From positions 496,001 to 560,000 of the forward strand of contig NZ_CP045720.1 of NCBI RefSeq assembly GCF_009646115.1: a stretch of DNA of 64,000 nucleotides, written 5' to 3'. Both the position numbers and the translations under genes were made by a program. The notes beneath the pieces were generated by a model. It searched no databases. It worked only from the letters and a program-made list of their open reading frames with translations, and had not been told where the DNA came from. Source of the DNA: Pantoea eucalypti (GTDB lineage Bacteria > Pseudomonadota > Gammaproteobacteria > Enterobacterales > Enterobacteriaceae). This document shows, in pieces, positions 20,881 to 30,487 of the stretch; within the stretch, counting starts at the first letter, position 1, and each line of letters starts with the position of its first letter.

Positions 20881-22332
20881 ATGAAATCACTGCAAGAGAG
20901 CGAACTGTTCCGGACCGGCTATTTAGCGGACGGTCAGTGGCATCAGGCTGCCTCCACTTTTGACGTCACTAACCCGGCAACCGGTGAGGTGATTGCACAG
21001 GTGGCAAAAGCAGGGAAAGCTGAAACGGAACAGGCGATCGCCGCCGCAGAACGAGCCTTTCCTGCCTGGCGGGCGAAGACGGCGAAAGAGCGCGCTGACA
21101 TTCTTACTCGCTGGTATCAGTTGATCATTGAGAATAAGCGCTGGCTTGGACAGCTAATGACGACCGAACAAGGCAAGCCCCTGAAAGAGGCGGAAGGGGA
21201 AGTCGAGTATGCCGCCAGTTTTATCCAGTGGTTTGCCGAGCAGGCGAAACGAGCTAACGGAGAGATCATTCCACCCGCAAAACCAGGCTCCCGTATTCTG
21301 GCCACCCGCGAGCCGATTGGCGTAGTGGCTGCCATCACGCCGTGGAATTTCCCGATGGCAATGCTGACCCGCAAACTGGGCCCGGCTCTGGCAGCAGGCT
21401 GTACCGGCATTATCAAACCCGCCAACAACACGCCACTTTCCGCCTTTGCCTTGCTGGCACTGGCGAAGCAGGCAGGCGTGCCAGATGGCGTACTGAACGC
21501 GGTCGCGGGTGATACTCATGCTATCAGCGATGCAATCATGGCCAGCAAAGTGGTGCGCAAAATCTCGTTCACCGGCTCTACCCAGGTGGGCAAGCTGCTG
21601 ATGCGCAATGCCGCCGAAACCATGAAAAAAGTATCGATGGAGCTTGGCGGGAATGCCCCTTATATCGTGTTCGACGATGCCGACATTGAGGCTGCCGTTC
21701 AGGGTGCGATTGCCAACAAATTTCGTAATGCGGGCCAGGTGTGTGTCAGCGTTAATCGCTTTTACATTCACAATGCCGTCTATGACCGCTTCACACAACA
21801 ACTGGCTGCCGAAGTGAACGCGCTGAAGGTGGGCAACGGGATGGAAGAGGGCGTCATTGTCGGCCCCTTAATTGAAGCTTCAGCAGTGGAGAAGGTTGAG
21901 CAGCACGTTAAAGACGCGGTAGCGAAAGGTGGCAAATTACTGGCGGGCGGCGAACGTCATGCACTGGGCGGCAACTTCTGGCAGCCGACCGTCATTACCG
22001 AGGCACATGAAGGTATGCAACTCGCCCAGGAAGAGACGTTTGGTCCGGTGGCCGCCTGTTTCCGCTTTGATGACGAAGAGGATGTCATCCGCCGGGCCAA
22101 CGATACGCCGTTTGGTCTTGCCGCTTACTTTTACACTCAAAATCTGCAACGGGTGTTCCGTGTTTCAGCGGCGCTGGAAAGTGGCATGATCGGTATTAAT
22201 GAATGTGCTGTTTCAACCGAGCTGGCACCCTTTGGTGGTGTTAAAGAGTCGGGTCTGGGCCGAGAAGGCTCGGTACTTGGCATGGAGGAGTATCTGGAGG
22301 TCAAAGCGCTGCATCTGGGCGGTTTGAACTAG
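20881..22332 (+). CDS. NAD(P)-dependent aldehyde dehydrogenase, succinate-semialdehyde dehydrogenase-like
   Basis: This 483-residue enzyme belongs to the GabD branch of the aldehyde dehydrogenases, which oxidise succinate semialdehyde or glutarate semialdehyde. Catalytic residues are N156 (PWNFP), E254 (MELGG) and C288 (RNAGQVCVS); the cofactor loop FTGSTQVG is at 230-237. E. coli GabD has a second cysteine two residues after the nucleophile, a serine here. The ATG at 20881 has GGAG upstream and matches family length; an upstream extension to 20830 lacks support. No gabT or gabP is adjacent, so the true substrate cannot be read from context. It lies between aaeB and yhcO, where E. coli has no gene. 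Confidence 0.85.
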   Translation: MKSLQESELFRTGYLADGQWHQAASTFDVTNPATGEVIAQVAKAGKAETEQAIAAAERAFPAWRAKTAKERADILTRWYQLIIENKRWLGQLMTTEQGKPLKEAEGEVEYAASFIQWFAEQAKRANGEIIPPAKPGSRILATREPIGVVAAITPWNFPMAMLTRKLGPALAAGCTGIIKPANNTPLSAFALLALAKQAGVPDGVLNAVAGDTHAISDAIMASKVVRKISFTGSTQVGKLLMRNAAETMKKVSMELGGNAPYIVFDDADIEAAVQGAIANKFRNAGQVCVSVNRFYIHNAVYDRFTQQLAAEVNALKVGNGMEEGVIVGPLIEASAVEKVEQHVKDAVAKGGKLLAGGERHALGGNFWQPTVITEAHEGMQLAQEETFGPVAACFRFDDEEDVIRRANDTPFGLAAYFYTQNLQRVFRVSAALESGMIGINECAVSTELAPFGGVKESGLGREGSVLGMEEYLEVKALHLGGLN

Positions 22333-22389
22333 CGGACATGAACGGGGGCGGCAAAGGCCGCCCGCAGACGGAGCATGGGAGCCGTCAGC

Positions 22390-22659
22390 ATGAAAATCGA
22401 GCGTTTTGATTTTAATGAAATTGTCGATCAGGCCCATTTTTTCCGCCAGTTCAGCGAGCGTTTTACGCTGGAGGAACGCCGCATCTGCGACCTGGATGGA
22501 TTATGGGATGTCGTGACGAGCGATCTGTTACCCATGCCACTGGAGATTGAATTTATAAATCTCGGCAGGGGACAGCGGCGTCGCTATGGTGCGCTGATTC
22601 TGTTATTTGATGAAGCGGAAGAGGAGCTGGAAGGCAGGCTGCACTTTAACGTCAGATAA
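22390..22659 (+). CDS. yhcO: Barstar-family protein YhcO
   Basis: The 89-residue product resembles barstar, the intracellular inhibitor of the RNase barnase, with the core [21 protein letters not shown] in two adjacent pieces and the conserved acidic end LIL(L)[11 protein letters not shown]. coli YhcO is about 90 residues and has no known ribonuclease partner. I chose the ATG at 22390 because GGGAG lies eight bases upstream and the start matches YhcO; an ATG at 22375 would add five residues. No barnase-like gene is nearby. It is convergent with the DUF1471 array. Confidence 0.88.
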   Translation: MKIERFDFNEIVDQAHFFRQFSERFTLEERRICDLDGLWDVVTSDLLPMPLEIEFINLGRGQRRRYGALILLFDEAEEELEGRLHFNVR

Positions 22660-22670
22660 CACGTCAGATA

Positions 22671-22695
22671 AAAAAAGGCCCCGGCGAGCGGGGCC
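22671..22695 (-). terminator. Terminator of the DUF1471 array
   Basis: The stem GGCCCCG/CGGGGCC encloses the five-base loop GCGAG. Read on the minus strand it is followed directly by a run of about seven T, the classical form for the end of the array 30 bases upstream. The same stem may also slow plus-strand yhcO transcripts. Confidence 0.8.
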
Positions 22696-22724
22696 AAAGG
22701 GTTCGTCATAAATCTGACGAGGAA

Positions 22725-22988
22725 TTACTTATAAAGCTGTGCGGTGATGTGGTAGTTATCACCCGTGCGCGCTTCAATGACTTTATAGGCGCTGGCACCT
22801 TGTTCATCCGCTTTCTGTGAAAGCGCTGCACGGTAATCCATTGGTGCACCCGCGGTTCCACTGATGCTTACGGTGCCCGCAGGCTGCAGGTTCTGCGTCT
22901 GATCGCCGGTTACCAGCTGCGCAGCAGATGCGCCGAACGCCATAACGGAAAGCAGACTGACTGTAGCGATGGTTGTTTTGATATTCAT
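22725..22988 (-). CDS. YhcN/BhsA-type DUF1471 periplasmic stress protein (third of tandem array)
   Basis: The 87-residue protein has a signal peptide (about 1-22, ending ASA) and a single DUF1471 domain with the core GTVSISGTAGAPMDYRAALSQKA and the end TAQLYK. Family members (YhcN, BhsA, McbA) respond to acid, peroxide or copper stress and affect surface properties and biofilm. It is the most promoter-distal of three tandem paralogs, has its own GAGGAGATAAT ribosome site and ends just before an intrinsic terminator. Its exact role is unknown. Confidence 0.88.
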   Translation of the reverse strand: MNIKTTIATVSLLSVMAFGASAAQLVTGDQTQNLQPAGTVSISGTAGAPMDYRAALSQKADEQGASAYKVIEARTGDNYHITAQLYK

Positions 22989-23080
22989 GATTATCTCCTC
23001 AATACAATCAACAACCTGCGGTTACTCATAAAGGCGGGTCGTCGATATTTTCATGCGCCTTCAGGCGCCATCACGGTTAA

Positions 23081-23347
23081 TTATTTATAAAGCTCAGCGG
23101 TGACATGCCAGGTGTTATCCTGGTTGTTTTCGATGATGCGATAGTGGCTTGCACCCTGTGCGTCCGCTTTCTCAGACAGGACCTGACGGACATGCGTCTG
23201 GTCACCGTTACGTCCACCAATACTGATGGTCTGATTCATTGATTGCAGGCCCTGTGCCTGCTCATTGGACACCAGGCTTGCAGCACTGGCACCTACTGAG
23301 AACAGTGAAGCGAGACTCAGTGCGGCAATCGCTAATTTCGTTTTCAT
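23081..23347 (-). CDS. YhcN/BhsA-type DUF1471 periplasmic stress protein (second of tandem array)
   Basis: The 88-residue precursor starts MKTKLAIAALSLASLF with a signal peptide ending near ASA (about 22), then one DUF1471 domain. It is the most divergent copy: GGRNGDQTHVRQVLSEKA replaces the usual G(V/T)AGSPMD stretch. The ATG at 23347 has AGGAGA at the proper distance; a TTG two codons upstream is less likely. It lies 88 bases from the first copy and 92 from the third. Function is inferred only at family level. Confidence 0.86.
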   Translation of the reverse strand: MKTKLAIAALSLASLFSVGASAASLVSNEQAQGLQSMNQTISIGGRNGDQTHVRQVLSEKADAQGASHYRIIENNQDNTWHVTAELYK

Positions 23348-23435
23348 GGTCAAATCTCCTGAATTATTTGCTTCAGCTCTCCGGAGCGCAAAGGGCGCGT
23401 CAGACGGAGAACCACTGGCATTATCGGGCTACGCC

Positions 23436-23699
23436 TTAGTTATAGAGTGCGGCGGTAGCGTGATAATTGCCGTTGTTGTAGGCCTCAATCACGCGATAGG
23501 CTTTTGCGCCCTGCTGATCGGCTTTGTCACTGAGTTGCTGCTTGATATCCATCGGTGAACCGGCAACGCCGCTGACACTGATGGTGCCGACTGCATGCAG
23601 ATCCTGTGCCTGAGAGGCATCGATAGATTCTGCGGCAACTGCACCAAATGAAAGGGCAGAGAGAATGCTCAGGGCAGCGATGGTAGTTTTTACGTTCAT
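23436..23699 (-). CDS. yhcN: YhcN-type DUF1471 periplasmic stress protein (first of tandem array)
   Basis: Of the three tandem copies this 87-residue one is closest to E. coli YhcN: the start MNVKTTIAALSILSALSFGA, the mature start AESIDASQAQ and the core GTISVSGVAGSPMD all correspond. YhcN is a periplasmic protein linked to acid and peroxide stress. The start at 23699 has GAGGAAATATCT upstream; the frame extends further but that segment has no signal peptide. It is the promoter-proximal gene and sits next to argR as in E. coli. Confidence 0.9.
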   Translation of the reverse strand: MNVKTTIAALSILSALSFGAVAAESIDASQAQDLHAVGTISVSGVAGSPMDIKQQLSDKADQQGAKAYRVIEAYNNGNYHATAALYN

Positions 23700-23738
23700 A
23701 GATATTTCCTCGTCGTCTATTTTTATCTTTTTAGTTAG

Positions 23739-23754
23739 TGTGATTTGCATCACG
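23739..23754. promoter_or_regulatory. CRP-like palindrome just upstream of yhcN
   Basis: TGTGA-TTTGCA-TCACG matches the CRP consensus core at nine of ten positions. Its centre is about 47 bases upstream of the yhcN ATG. Because a ribosome site is needed in between, this is too close for class II activation and fits repression or roadblock better. Motif match only. Confidence 0.5.
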
Positions 23755-23904
23755 AAAAGAAGTATAGAACTAATAACGACAGAAATTAATACTCCGCTAA
23801 TAATGTTTTTTTGTGATTCTTTATCCTTATGGCTACTTTTAATAACTTAACGTTATAAAAAGGGGTTAAAAAGTAGCCTTTGAGGGTTTTTTAATCACAA
23901 AAAC

Positions 23905-23920
23905 AGTGAGATAGATCACT
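23905..23920. promoter_or_regulatory. Second CRP-like palindrome upstream of the DUF1471 array
   Basis: AGTGA-GATAGA-TCACT is a symmetrical site with eight of ten core matches, about 166 bases upstream of the first one. It could also serve a plus-strand transcript. Motif match only. Confidence 0.35.
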
Positions 23921-24125
23921 TTAACGTTTAGTGCGAAAGTTGGCGGGGATTGGACTGGAGTTTGATCTGGATCCGGGCAATGTTACCGGATCGGTGATGT
24001 AAAGCAGTGTAAAATAGCGCAAATAGTGAAGCAGAGTTAGCGATATGTCTGACTGTCAGGCGCATGAAAACGGGCTTATGACACATTAAGCAGCGGAACA
24101 GTGAGATGTAACACGATGAGAAGAG

Positions 24126-24166
24126 AAAAAAAACTGACGACCTGGCACGGGAGTGCAGGCCGTCAG
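24126..24166 (-). terminator. argR terminator
   Basis: On the minus strand a stem beginning CTGACG and closing CGTCAG, with inner CCT/AGG and GCAC/GTGC pairs, is followed by eight consecutive T. It starts seven bases past the argR stop and is a clear intrinsic terminator. Confidence 0.85.
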
Positions 24167-24173
24167 TCAGTAA

Positions 24174-25084
<911 letters not shown>

Positions 25085-26023
25085 ATGAAAGTTGCCGTTC
25101 TCGGTGCCGCTGGCGGCATAGGCCAGGCGCTCGCACTTCTGCTCAAAACCCAGCTTCCTGCAGGTTCAGAACTCTCACTGTATGACATCGCGCCGGTTAC
25201 ACCGGGCGTTGCCGTCGATCTCAGCCATATTCCTACTGCAGTGTCTATCCAGGGGTTCAGTGGAGAAGATGCCACCCCCGCCTTACAAGGTGCAGATGTG
25301 GTACTGATTTCCGCGGGTGTCGCACGTAAACCTGGTATGGATCGCGCAGACCTGTTTAACGTTAACGCTGGTATTGTTCGGAACCTGATCGAACAGGTCG
25401 CTACCACGGCGCCTGAAGCATTGATTGGTGTTATTACCAATCCGGTTAACACCACCGTTGCGATTGCGGCAGAAGTGCTGAAAAAGCATGGCGTTTACGA
25501 CAAAAATCGCCTGTTCGGTGTCACCACACTGGACATCATCCGTGCCAATACCTTCGTGGCAGCGCTGAAAGGCAAACAGCCAGATCAGATTGAAGTACCG
25601 GTCATTGGCGGTCACTCTGGTGTAACCATTCTGCCGCTCCTGTCGCAGGTCAAAGGTGTCAGCTTCAGCGATCAGGAAGTGGCTGATCTGACCAAACGCA
25701 TTCAGAACGCCGGTACCGAAGTGGTGGAAGCCAAAGCGGGTGGCGGTTCGGCCACGCTGTCGATGGGCCAGGCAGCTGCACGTTTCGGTTTATCACTGGT
25801 TCGTGCACTGAAGGGTGAGGCGAATGTGGTGGAGTGTGCTTACGTGGAAGGTGAGGGTGAACATGCCCGCTTCTTCTCTCAGCCATTGCTGTTAGGTAAA
25901 AACGGCATTGCTGAACGCATGCCAATTGGTACTCTCAGCGCGTTCGAACAGCAGGCGCTGTCAGGCATGCTGGACACGCTGAAGAAAGATATCGCTCAGG
26001 GCGAAGAGTTCGTTAAGCAGTAA
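25085..26023 (+). CDS. mdh: Malate dehydrogenase
   Basis: Mdh interconverts malate and oxaloacetate with NAD in the TCA cycle. The 312 residues match E. coli. The NAD loop GAAGGIGQ is at 7-14, the substrate arginines R81 and R87 in [14 protein letters not shown]153 in TTLDIIRAN, and the catalytic histidine about 177 in GGHSG. In E. coli degQ and degS come next to mdh; here the following gene is the convergent mscM from a distant region of the E. coli map. Confidence 0.99.
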   Translation: MKVAVLGAAGGIGQALALLLKTQLPAGSELSLYDIAPVTPGVAVDLSHIPTAVSIQGFSGEDATPALQGADVVLISAGVARKPGMDRADLFNVNAGIVRNLIEQVATTAPEALIGVITNPVNTTVAIAAEVLKKHGVYDKNRLFGVTTLDIIRANTFVAALKGKQPDQIEVPVIGGHSGVTILPLLSQVKGVSFSDQEVADLTKRIQNAGTEVVEAKAGGGSATLSMGQAAARFGLSLVRALKGEANVVECAYVEGEGEHARFFSQPLLLGKNGIAERMPIGTLSAFEQQALSGMLDTLKKDIAQGEEFVKQ

Positions 26024-26045
26024 CTGACGGCTCAGAGTTGTAATA

Positions 26046-26070
26046 ACGCCCGGCTTTGCCGGGCGTTTTG
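26046..26070. terminator. Shared terminator of mdh and mscM
   Basis: A stem ACGCCCGGC closed by GCCGGGCGT with a three-base T loop, followed by TTTTG on plus, lies in the 49 bases between the two convergent stops. It clearly ends mdh; minus-strand activity for mscM is likely from symmetry. Confidence 0.85.
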
Positions 26071-26072
26071 CA

Positions 26073-29000
26073 TTACAGGCCGCCAGATTTATAGGCGCGG
26101 GCTGCAGGCGCCCCGTTGCTGGCAGGCAGCTTCTTGCCCAGGGTCTCCATACGCATCTGGAATGGCGGGAACGGCATCTCAATACCGTGCTGGTCAAATC
26201 CGCTCAGAATCAACTGATGCAGCTCGTGGCGCAGCGGCATTCGGTGTCCCATCTCCGCAGCATGCACACGGAGTTCAAACAACTGAATTCCCTGCTGCAG
26301 ATCGACCAGGAAGGCTTCTGGTTGCGGCGTGTCCAGCACATAGCTGCAGCGCTCAGCCGCCTGAATCAGAATGGTTGTGACCTGCTCACTACTCACTTTC
26401 GCCGGTGCCGGAATAGTCAGTACCACGCGCGTGACGGAATCTGACAGCGACCAGTTAATAAACTGCTCGGTGATAAAGGCCTTGTTGGGCACGATGATCT
26501 CTTTGCGGTCCCAGTCGGTAATGGTGGTCGCACGGGTATTAATCCGCGTGATACTACCGGTCAGATCACGGATCGTCACGGTATCGCCGATACGAATGGG
26601 CTTTTCGAACAGGATAATCAGGCCAGAGATAAAGTTGGCAAAAATCTCCTGCAGACCAAACCCCAGTCCCACACCCAGTGCTGCAACCAGCCACTGCAGT
26701 TTTGACCACTCAATGCCGATCATTGAGAAACCAATCAGCCCGCCAATCAATAGCAGCAGATATTTGGTCAGTGTGGTGATGGCATAACCTGTGCCAGGCG
26801 TCAGATTGAGATGCTGTAATAACGCCAGTTCAAGCAGTGCGGGCATGTTACGCACAAGCTGCGTGGTGATAATAAACACCAGAATAGCGATCAGGACTGA
26901 CCCCAGCGTGATGGGTTGAATCGACTCGACGCCCTGTACGGACGTACTGACATCCCACAGCTGAATATTTTCCAGGAAGCCGAAGGCCGAGTGGATCTCT
27001 GACCACAGCACAATCACAGAGACCAGAGCGATCAGCGTCAGGATCGAGCGCACCAGCCGCAGTGACTGTGCACTGATCGCATCCAGATCGATCACAGGCT
27101 CTTCGATCTCAATCGCGTCGGTATTCAGAGAGCCTTGCTCCTTCTCTTCTTCATTGCGCGCACGGTTAGCCAGCATATCGGCACGACGCTGACGGGCGCG
27201 ATCAAAGCCAAGACGACGGCGCTGAATCAGCATCCAGCGGCGGATAATGTGATAGATAACCAGAAGCAGAAACCAGATGGCGACGGAGGTCTCCAGTCGC
27301 GCCAGCAGCGCCTGCGCAGTAGCCAGATAACCCACAGCAGAGGCGAGGGCAGCCATCAGTGGCATGGCGATCATCAGGTTCCACAGCATCCGGTTCACCA
27401 TGTTCTCGCCATTTCCTTCTTTATCGAGATAAAGCGGAATGCCGGAACGTTTCAGGCTGACGGTAACAATGCTGATTGCCCCGCAAATCAGGATGAAACA
27501 GAGACGGCCCAGTGACGAGGAGAACTGTCGATCCTCCAGATTGCCAAAGGCGATCAGCAGCATAATAAGCGGCACAATCAGGCCGATACTCAGCGAGTAG
27601 TAGCGCATGGCGCGCGCCACCCGATTTTGCGGCCAGCGGAAATGCACAATGAAGAGTCCGTTGGGACGGGCAAAGGCGGCGCTGATCATAAACGCCCACA
27701 GCAGCGGCAGCGTGGCGGTAATACCATCACCAATTGCCACGGCGATAGGGTAGGGCCAGGCGTTCTGCAGACCATAACCCAATGCCCCCCACAATACCGG
27801 TAGCGGTAGCGCCACCAGGATCGACCAGAACACGGTGCGGATGGTCAGGCGGAAACGATCCTGGGTGACCTTGCCGACTTTGCTGGCGGAGCGATCAAGG
27901 AAAGCATTGAAGTGACGACGAGAACTGATGCTGAAGCCGACCAGCAGCAAGGCACCCATAATGGGGATCACCGAATTGCGGCTGGTAAACATCATCGCCA
28001 TCGCTTTGCCAAGCTGACCCAGCGTATCCAGCGACAGCAGACGGGAAAGATCTTTGGCCAGATCCAGCGGATAACTTAAACCGATCGGACTGACATCGGC
28101 GGTCCAGAAAAGATAGCGGTGGGTCGCGTCTTTGACTTCCGTCAGCGCATCCTGCAACTGGGTGTTGCCGACTTTGAGCTTGGTAATCTCCAGAATCAGC
28201 GTGTCACAGCCAGATATCAGCGAATTAAGCAGTTCCCGCTGGGTGCGTAGCTGTGCATCAAGAATACGCTTCTGTTCAGCAGTAAAGGGTTGACCATCGG
28301 CCTGTCGTCCCTTGCGCAGCGTCTCCTGGCGCTCCAGCAGATCTTCATAATAGAGACGCTGTACGCGAAGCTGTGCCATCTCATTGTCAATCTGCTGCGA
28401 CTTAGGCATCTCCGGCAGGCGCGCAACCTGTGCCCGAAGCGCTTCGCCCAGCAGATTAGAAGCCCCCAGCCACTGGGACTGCTCGCGCAGTGTAGAGAGC
28501 GCCTGACGGACCTGAATAATCTGATTAGTCGCCAGCCGCTGCTGCGATGCCACCAGATCCATGCGCTGCGCCTGTTGATTCAGGGCAACCGAGAGTTCAC
28601 GGTTAACCCGAAACTGATCGCTAATCTCTGGGGGCAGATCGCCACTGTTTTCCGCCAGTTGCTCGGTGCGGGCAAGTGCTACTTCCGCTTCGCGTTGCCG
28701 CTGATCGTTGAGCTGGTTACGCAGCGCCTGCAGATAGTTGTCGAGCTGAGTGGCTTTGCGCTGGTGGGCTTCAGCCCGCATCCGCGCCAGTTCCTGACGA
28801 TTATTGGCAGAGAGCTGTGCCAGCTCAAGTTCATCGACGAGTGCTTTATTCGCGGCACTTTCTGCCTGACGTGCTGCCAGCTGCAACTGGCCCTGCGGTG
28901 AACTGCTGCTGACGCCCTGCAGCCGGCGTTCACTCTCCGTCATCGCCCGACGCGCTTCCGTCTGCTGCTGTGGAAGCTGCGATAGTGAATCACTGATTTC

Positions 29001-29411
29001 CCGCGCTCGATCCTGCTCCTGGCGCGCCTGACGGCCCTCTTCCAGCAACTGGCTGCTAACCTGCAGGATCTCCTGATCCAGCTCGGCGCTGCTCATGTTG
29101 CTTCGCACCGTTTTTCCGTTGTCACTCAGCGCAGCAATCTGCTGACGCAATTCGCGCGCCAGACGCGGGAAGTCATCAATCACCTGCTGATATTGCGCCG
29201 CGCGCTCCAGGGAATCATCACGTTCTGAGAGGAAGTTTAAGGCGGCTTCAATCGTCTGGATCTGTTCGGCCTGAGCCGGAGAGCTCTTGGCCGATTTTAT
29301 CTCTTCCAGCTGCTGTTTGAGCTGGCTGGCATCAGGAAGGCTGGCCGCGAAGGCCGGGCTGCTGAGCCACAGGCTCAGCAGCAGGAGGAGAATCGAACGC
29401 ACAGAGGACAC
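26073..29411 (-). CDS. mscM: Miniconductance mechanosensitive channel MscM (YjeP)
   Basis: MscM is a large MscS-family channel that releases solutes on hypo-osmotic shock. The 1112 residues (E. coli about 1107) begin with a signal peptide (about 1-22), then a long periplasmic coiled-coil region rich in glutamine and arginine to about residue 470. About eleven membrane helices follow, the last being the pore helix within GVGLGFGLQEIFANFISG, and then the cytoplasmic MscS vestibule. The start is GTG, five bases after the psd stop, so the two genes are coupled as in E. coli. Confidence 0.96.
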   Translation of the reverse strand: MSSVRSILLLLLSLWLSSPAFAASLPDASQLKQQLEEIKSAKSSPAQAEQIQTIEAALNFLSERDDSLERAAQYQQVIDDFPRLARELRQQIAALSDNGKTVRSNMSSAELDQEILQVSSQLLEEGRQARQEQDRAREISDSLSQLPQQQTEARRAMTESERRLQGVSSSSPQGQLQLAARQAESAANKALVDELELAQLSANNRQELARMRAEAHQRKATQLDNYLQALRNQLNDQRQREAEVALARTEQLAENSGDLPPEISDQFRVNRELSVALNQQAQRMDLVASQQRLATNQIIQVRQALSTLREQSQWLGASNLLGEALRAQVARLPEMPKSQQIDNEMAQLRVQRLYYEDLLERQETLRKGRQADGQPFTAEQKRILDAQLRTQRELLNSLISGCDTLILEITKLKVGNTQLQDALTEVKDATHRYLFWTADVSPIGLSYPLDLAKDLSRLLSLDTLGQLGKAMAMMFTSRNSVIPIMGALLLVGFSISSRRHFNAFLDRSASKVGKVTQDRFRLTIRTVFWSILVALPLPVLWGALGYGLQNAWPYPIAVAIGDGITATLPLLWAFMISAAFARPNGLFIVHFRWPQNRVARAMRYYSLSIGLIVPLIMLLIAFGNLEDRQFSSSLGRLCFILICGAISIVTVSLKRSGIPLYLDKEGNGENMVNRMLWNLMIAMPLMAALASAVGYLATAQALLARLETSVAIWFLLLVIYHIIRRWMLIQRRRLGFDRARQRRADMLANRARNEEEKEQGSLNTDAIEIEEPVIDLDAISAQSLRLVRSILTLIALVSVIVLWSEIHSAFGFLENIQLWDVSTSVQGVESIQPITLGSVLIAILVFIITTQLVRNMPALLELALLQHLNLTPGTGYAITTLTKYLLLLIGGLIGFSMIGIEWSKLQWLVAALGVGLGFGLQEIFANFISGLIILFEKPIRIGDTVTIRDLTGSITRINTRATTITDWDRKEIIVPNKAFITEQFINWSLSDSVTRVVLTIPAPAKVSSEQVTTILIQAAERCSYVLDTPQPEAFLVDLQQGIQLFELRVHAAEMGHRMPLRHELHQLILSGFDQHGIEMPFPPFQMRMETLGKKLPASNGAPAARAYKSGGL

Positions 29412-29416
29412 TCAAT

Positions 29417-30316
29417 TTAATCGACAATGACGTCGGAAATGTCTGTGGCGACCGGCAGCGCAATCGCCAGCGGTTGACCCAGACGGGTTTTGCTTTCTGC
29501 TTCCAGGCTTTCCGCCAGCTTGACGCGACCGGGCGCGAACAGGTTGATGACGGTAGAGCCGAGTTTAAAGCGGCCCATTTCCTGACCTTTCAGCAAAACC
29601 ACGGCGCCTTCGTCGTCCGCAGCCGGATAATGCCAGCGCTTAATTACGCCTTCACGAGGCGGCGTTATCGTGCCAGCCCAGACGGTCTCAATACTGCCGA
29701 CAATGGTGGCACCCACCAGGATCTGCACCATCGGGCCGATATCGGTTTCGAAGTAGCAGATAACGCGCTCGTTACGGGCAAACAGGTTAGGAATGTTACG
29801 CGCGGTCAGCGGATTTACAGAGTAGAGGTCTCCGGGCACGTAAATCATCTCACGCAGGATACCGTTACACGGCATGTGGACGCGGTGATAATCGCGTGGA
29901 GCCAGATAGGTAGTGACGAACTCACCCTCCACAAATTGAGCGGCCATCCGCTCATCGCCGGCCAGCAGGGCATCAATGGTGTAGTGATGACCTTTAGCCT
30001 GGAAAATCTGATCGCCATGAATATGGCCGAGCTGACTGATCGCACCATCCGCAGGCAGGGCAATGAGGCTGGCGTCAGCATCCAGCGGACGCGCATCGTC
30101 TTTGAGCGGACGAACGAAAAAGTCATTAAACGTGCGATAGCTTGCGGTATCAGGCTTACGCGCTTCCGCCATATCGACTTTGTAAAACCAGACAAAGATG
30201 TCAATGACCAGTTTGGTCAACCAACCACCGCGGCGACTGGCGCCCCAACCGGCAAGTTCAGTCAGCCATTTCTTCGGGAGAATATGATTCAAGCCGAGTT
30301 TTAAACGATCAAACAC
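29417..30316 (-). CDS. psd: Phosphatidylserine decarboxylase proenzyme
   Basis: Psd makes phosphatidylethanolamine from phosphatidylserine at the inner membrane. It self-cleaves at LGST, where S254 becomes the pyruvoyl group; the proteolytic triad D90, H147 and S254 is intact. The 299 residues are shorter than E. coli (about 322) only at the C-terminus beyond the alpha subunit core. It precedes mscM by five bases and follows rsgA at 171 bases. Confidence 0.98.
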   Translation of the reverse strand: MFDRLKLGLNHILPKKWLTELAGWGASRRGGWLTKLVIDIFVWFYKVDMAEARKPDTASYRTFNDFFVRPLKDDARPLDADASLIALPADGAISQLGHIHGDQIFQAKGHHYTIDALLAGDERMAAQFVEGEFVTTYLAPRDYHRVHMPCNGILREMIYVPGDLYSVNPLTARNIPNLFARNERVICYFETDIGPMVQILVGATIVGSIETVWAGTITPPREGVIKRWHYPAADDEGAVVLLKGQEMGRFKLGSTVINLFAPGRVKLAESLEAESKTRLGQPLAIALPVATDISDVIVD

Positions 30317-30487
30317 CTTAGCCTCCTGGCTATTTCAGGACGTTGTAAAAAAGGGGACGGATTGTAGCAGCGCCCCGTTCAGATGGCGACTATACGCGAT
30401 TTCCGGCACGCTGCACGGCCTGAACGCACCACTGGAACGCACTTCGCAAAAAGCGCCGGCTTATCCGTTCAGACGCGGTTATACCGA

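Larger units (their letters stand above)
23700..24173. other. yhcN-argR intergenic region
   Basis: The 474 bases between yhcN and argR (both minus) contain the argR terminator at the right end, two CRP-like palindromes, and a small stem GATCCGG/CCGGATC (23970-23976 and 23986-23992). The part next to yhcN is AT-rich and should contain the yhcN promoter. I see no open frame with a plausible start and no repeat family. Confidence 0.55.

Noticed and set aside
28290..28901. Open frame of 203 codons opposite mscM
   Set aside because: It mirrors the biased coiled-coil-coding part of mscM and has no ribosome site or homology.
29474..30304. Open frame of 276 codons opposite psd
   Set aside because: It is entirely antisense to intact psd and has no protein-like features.
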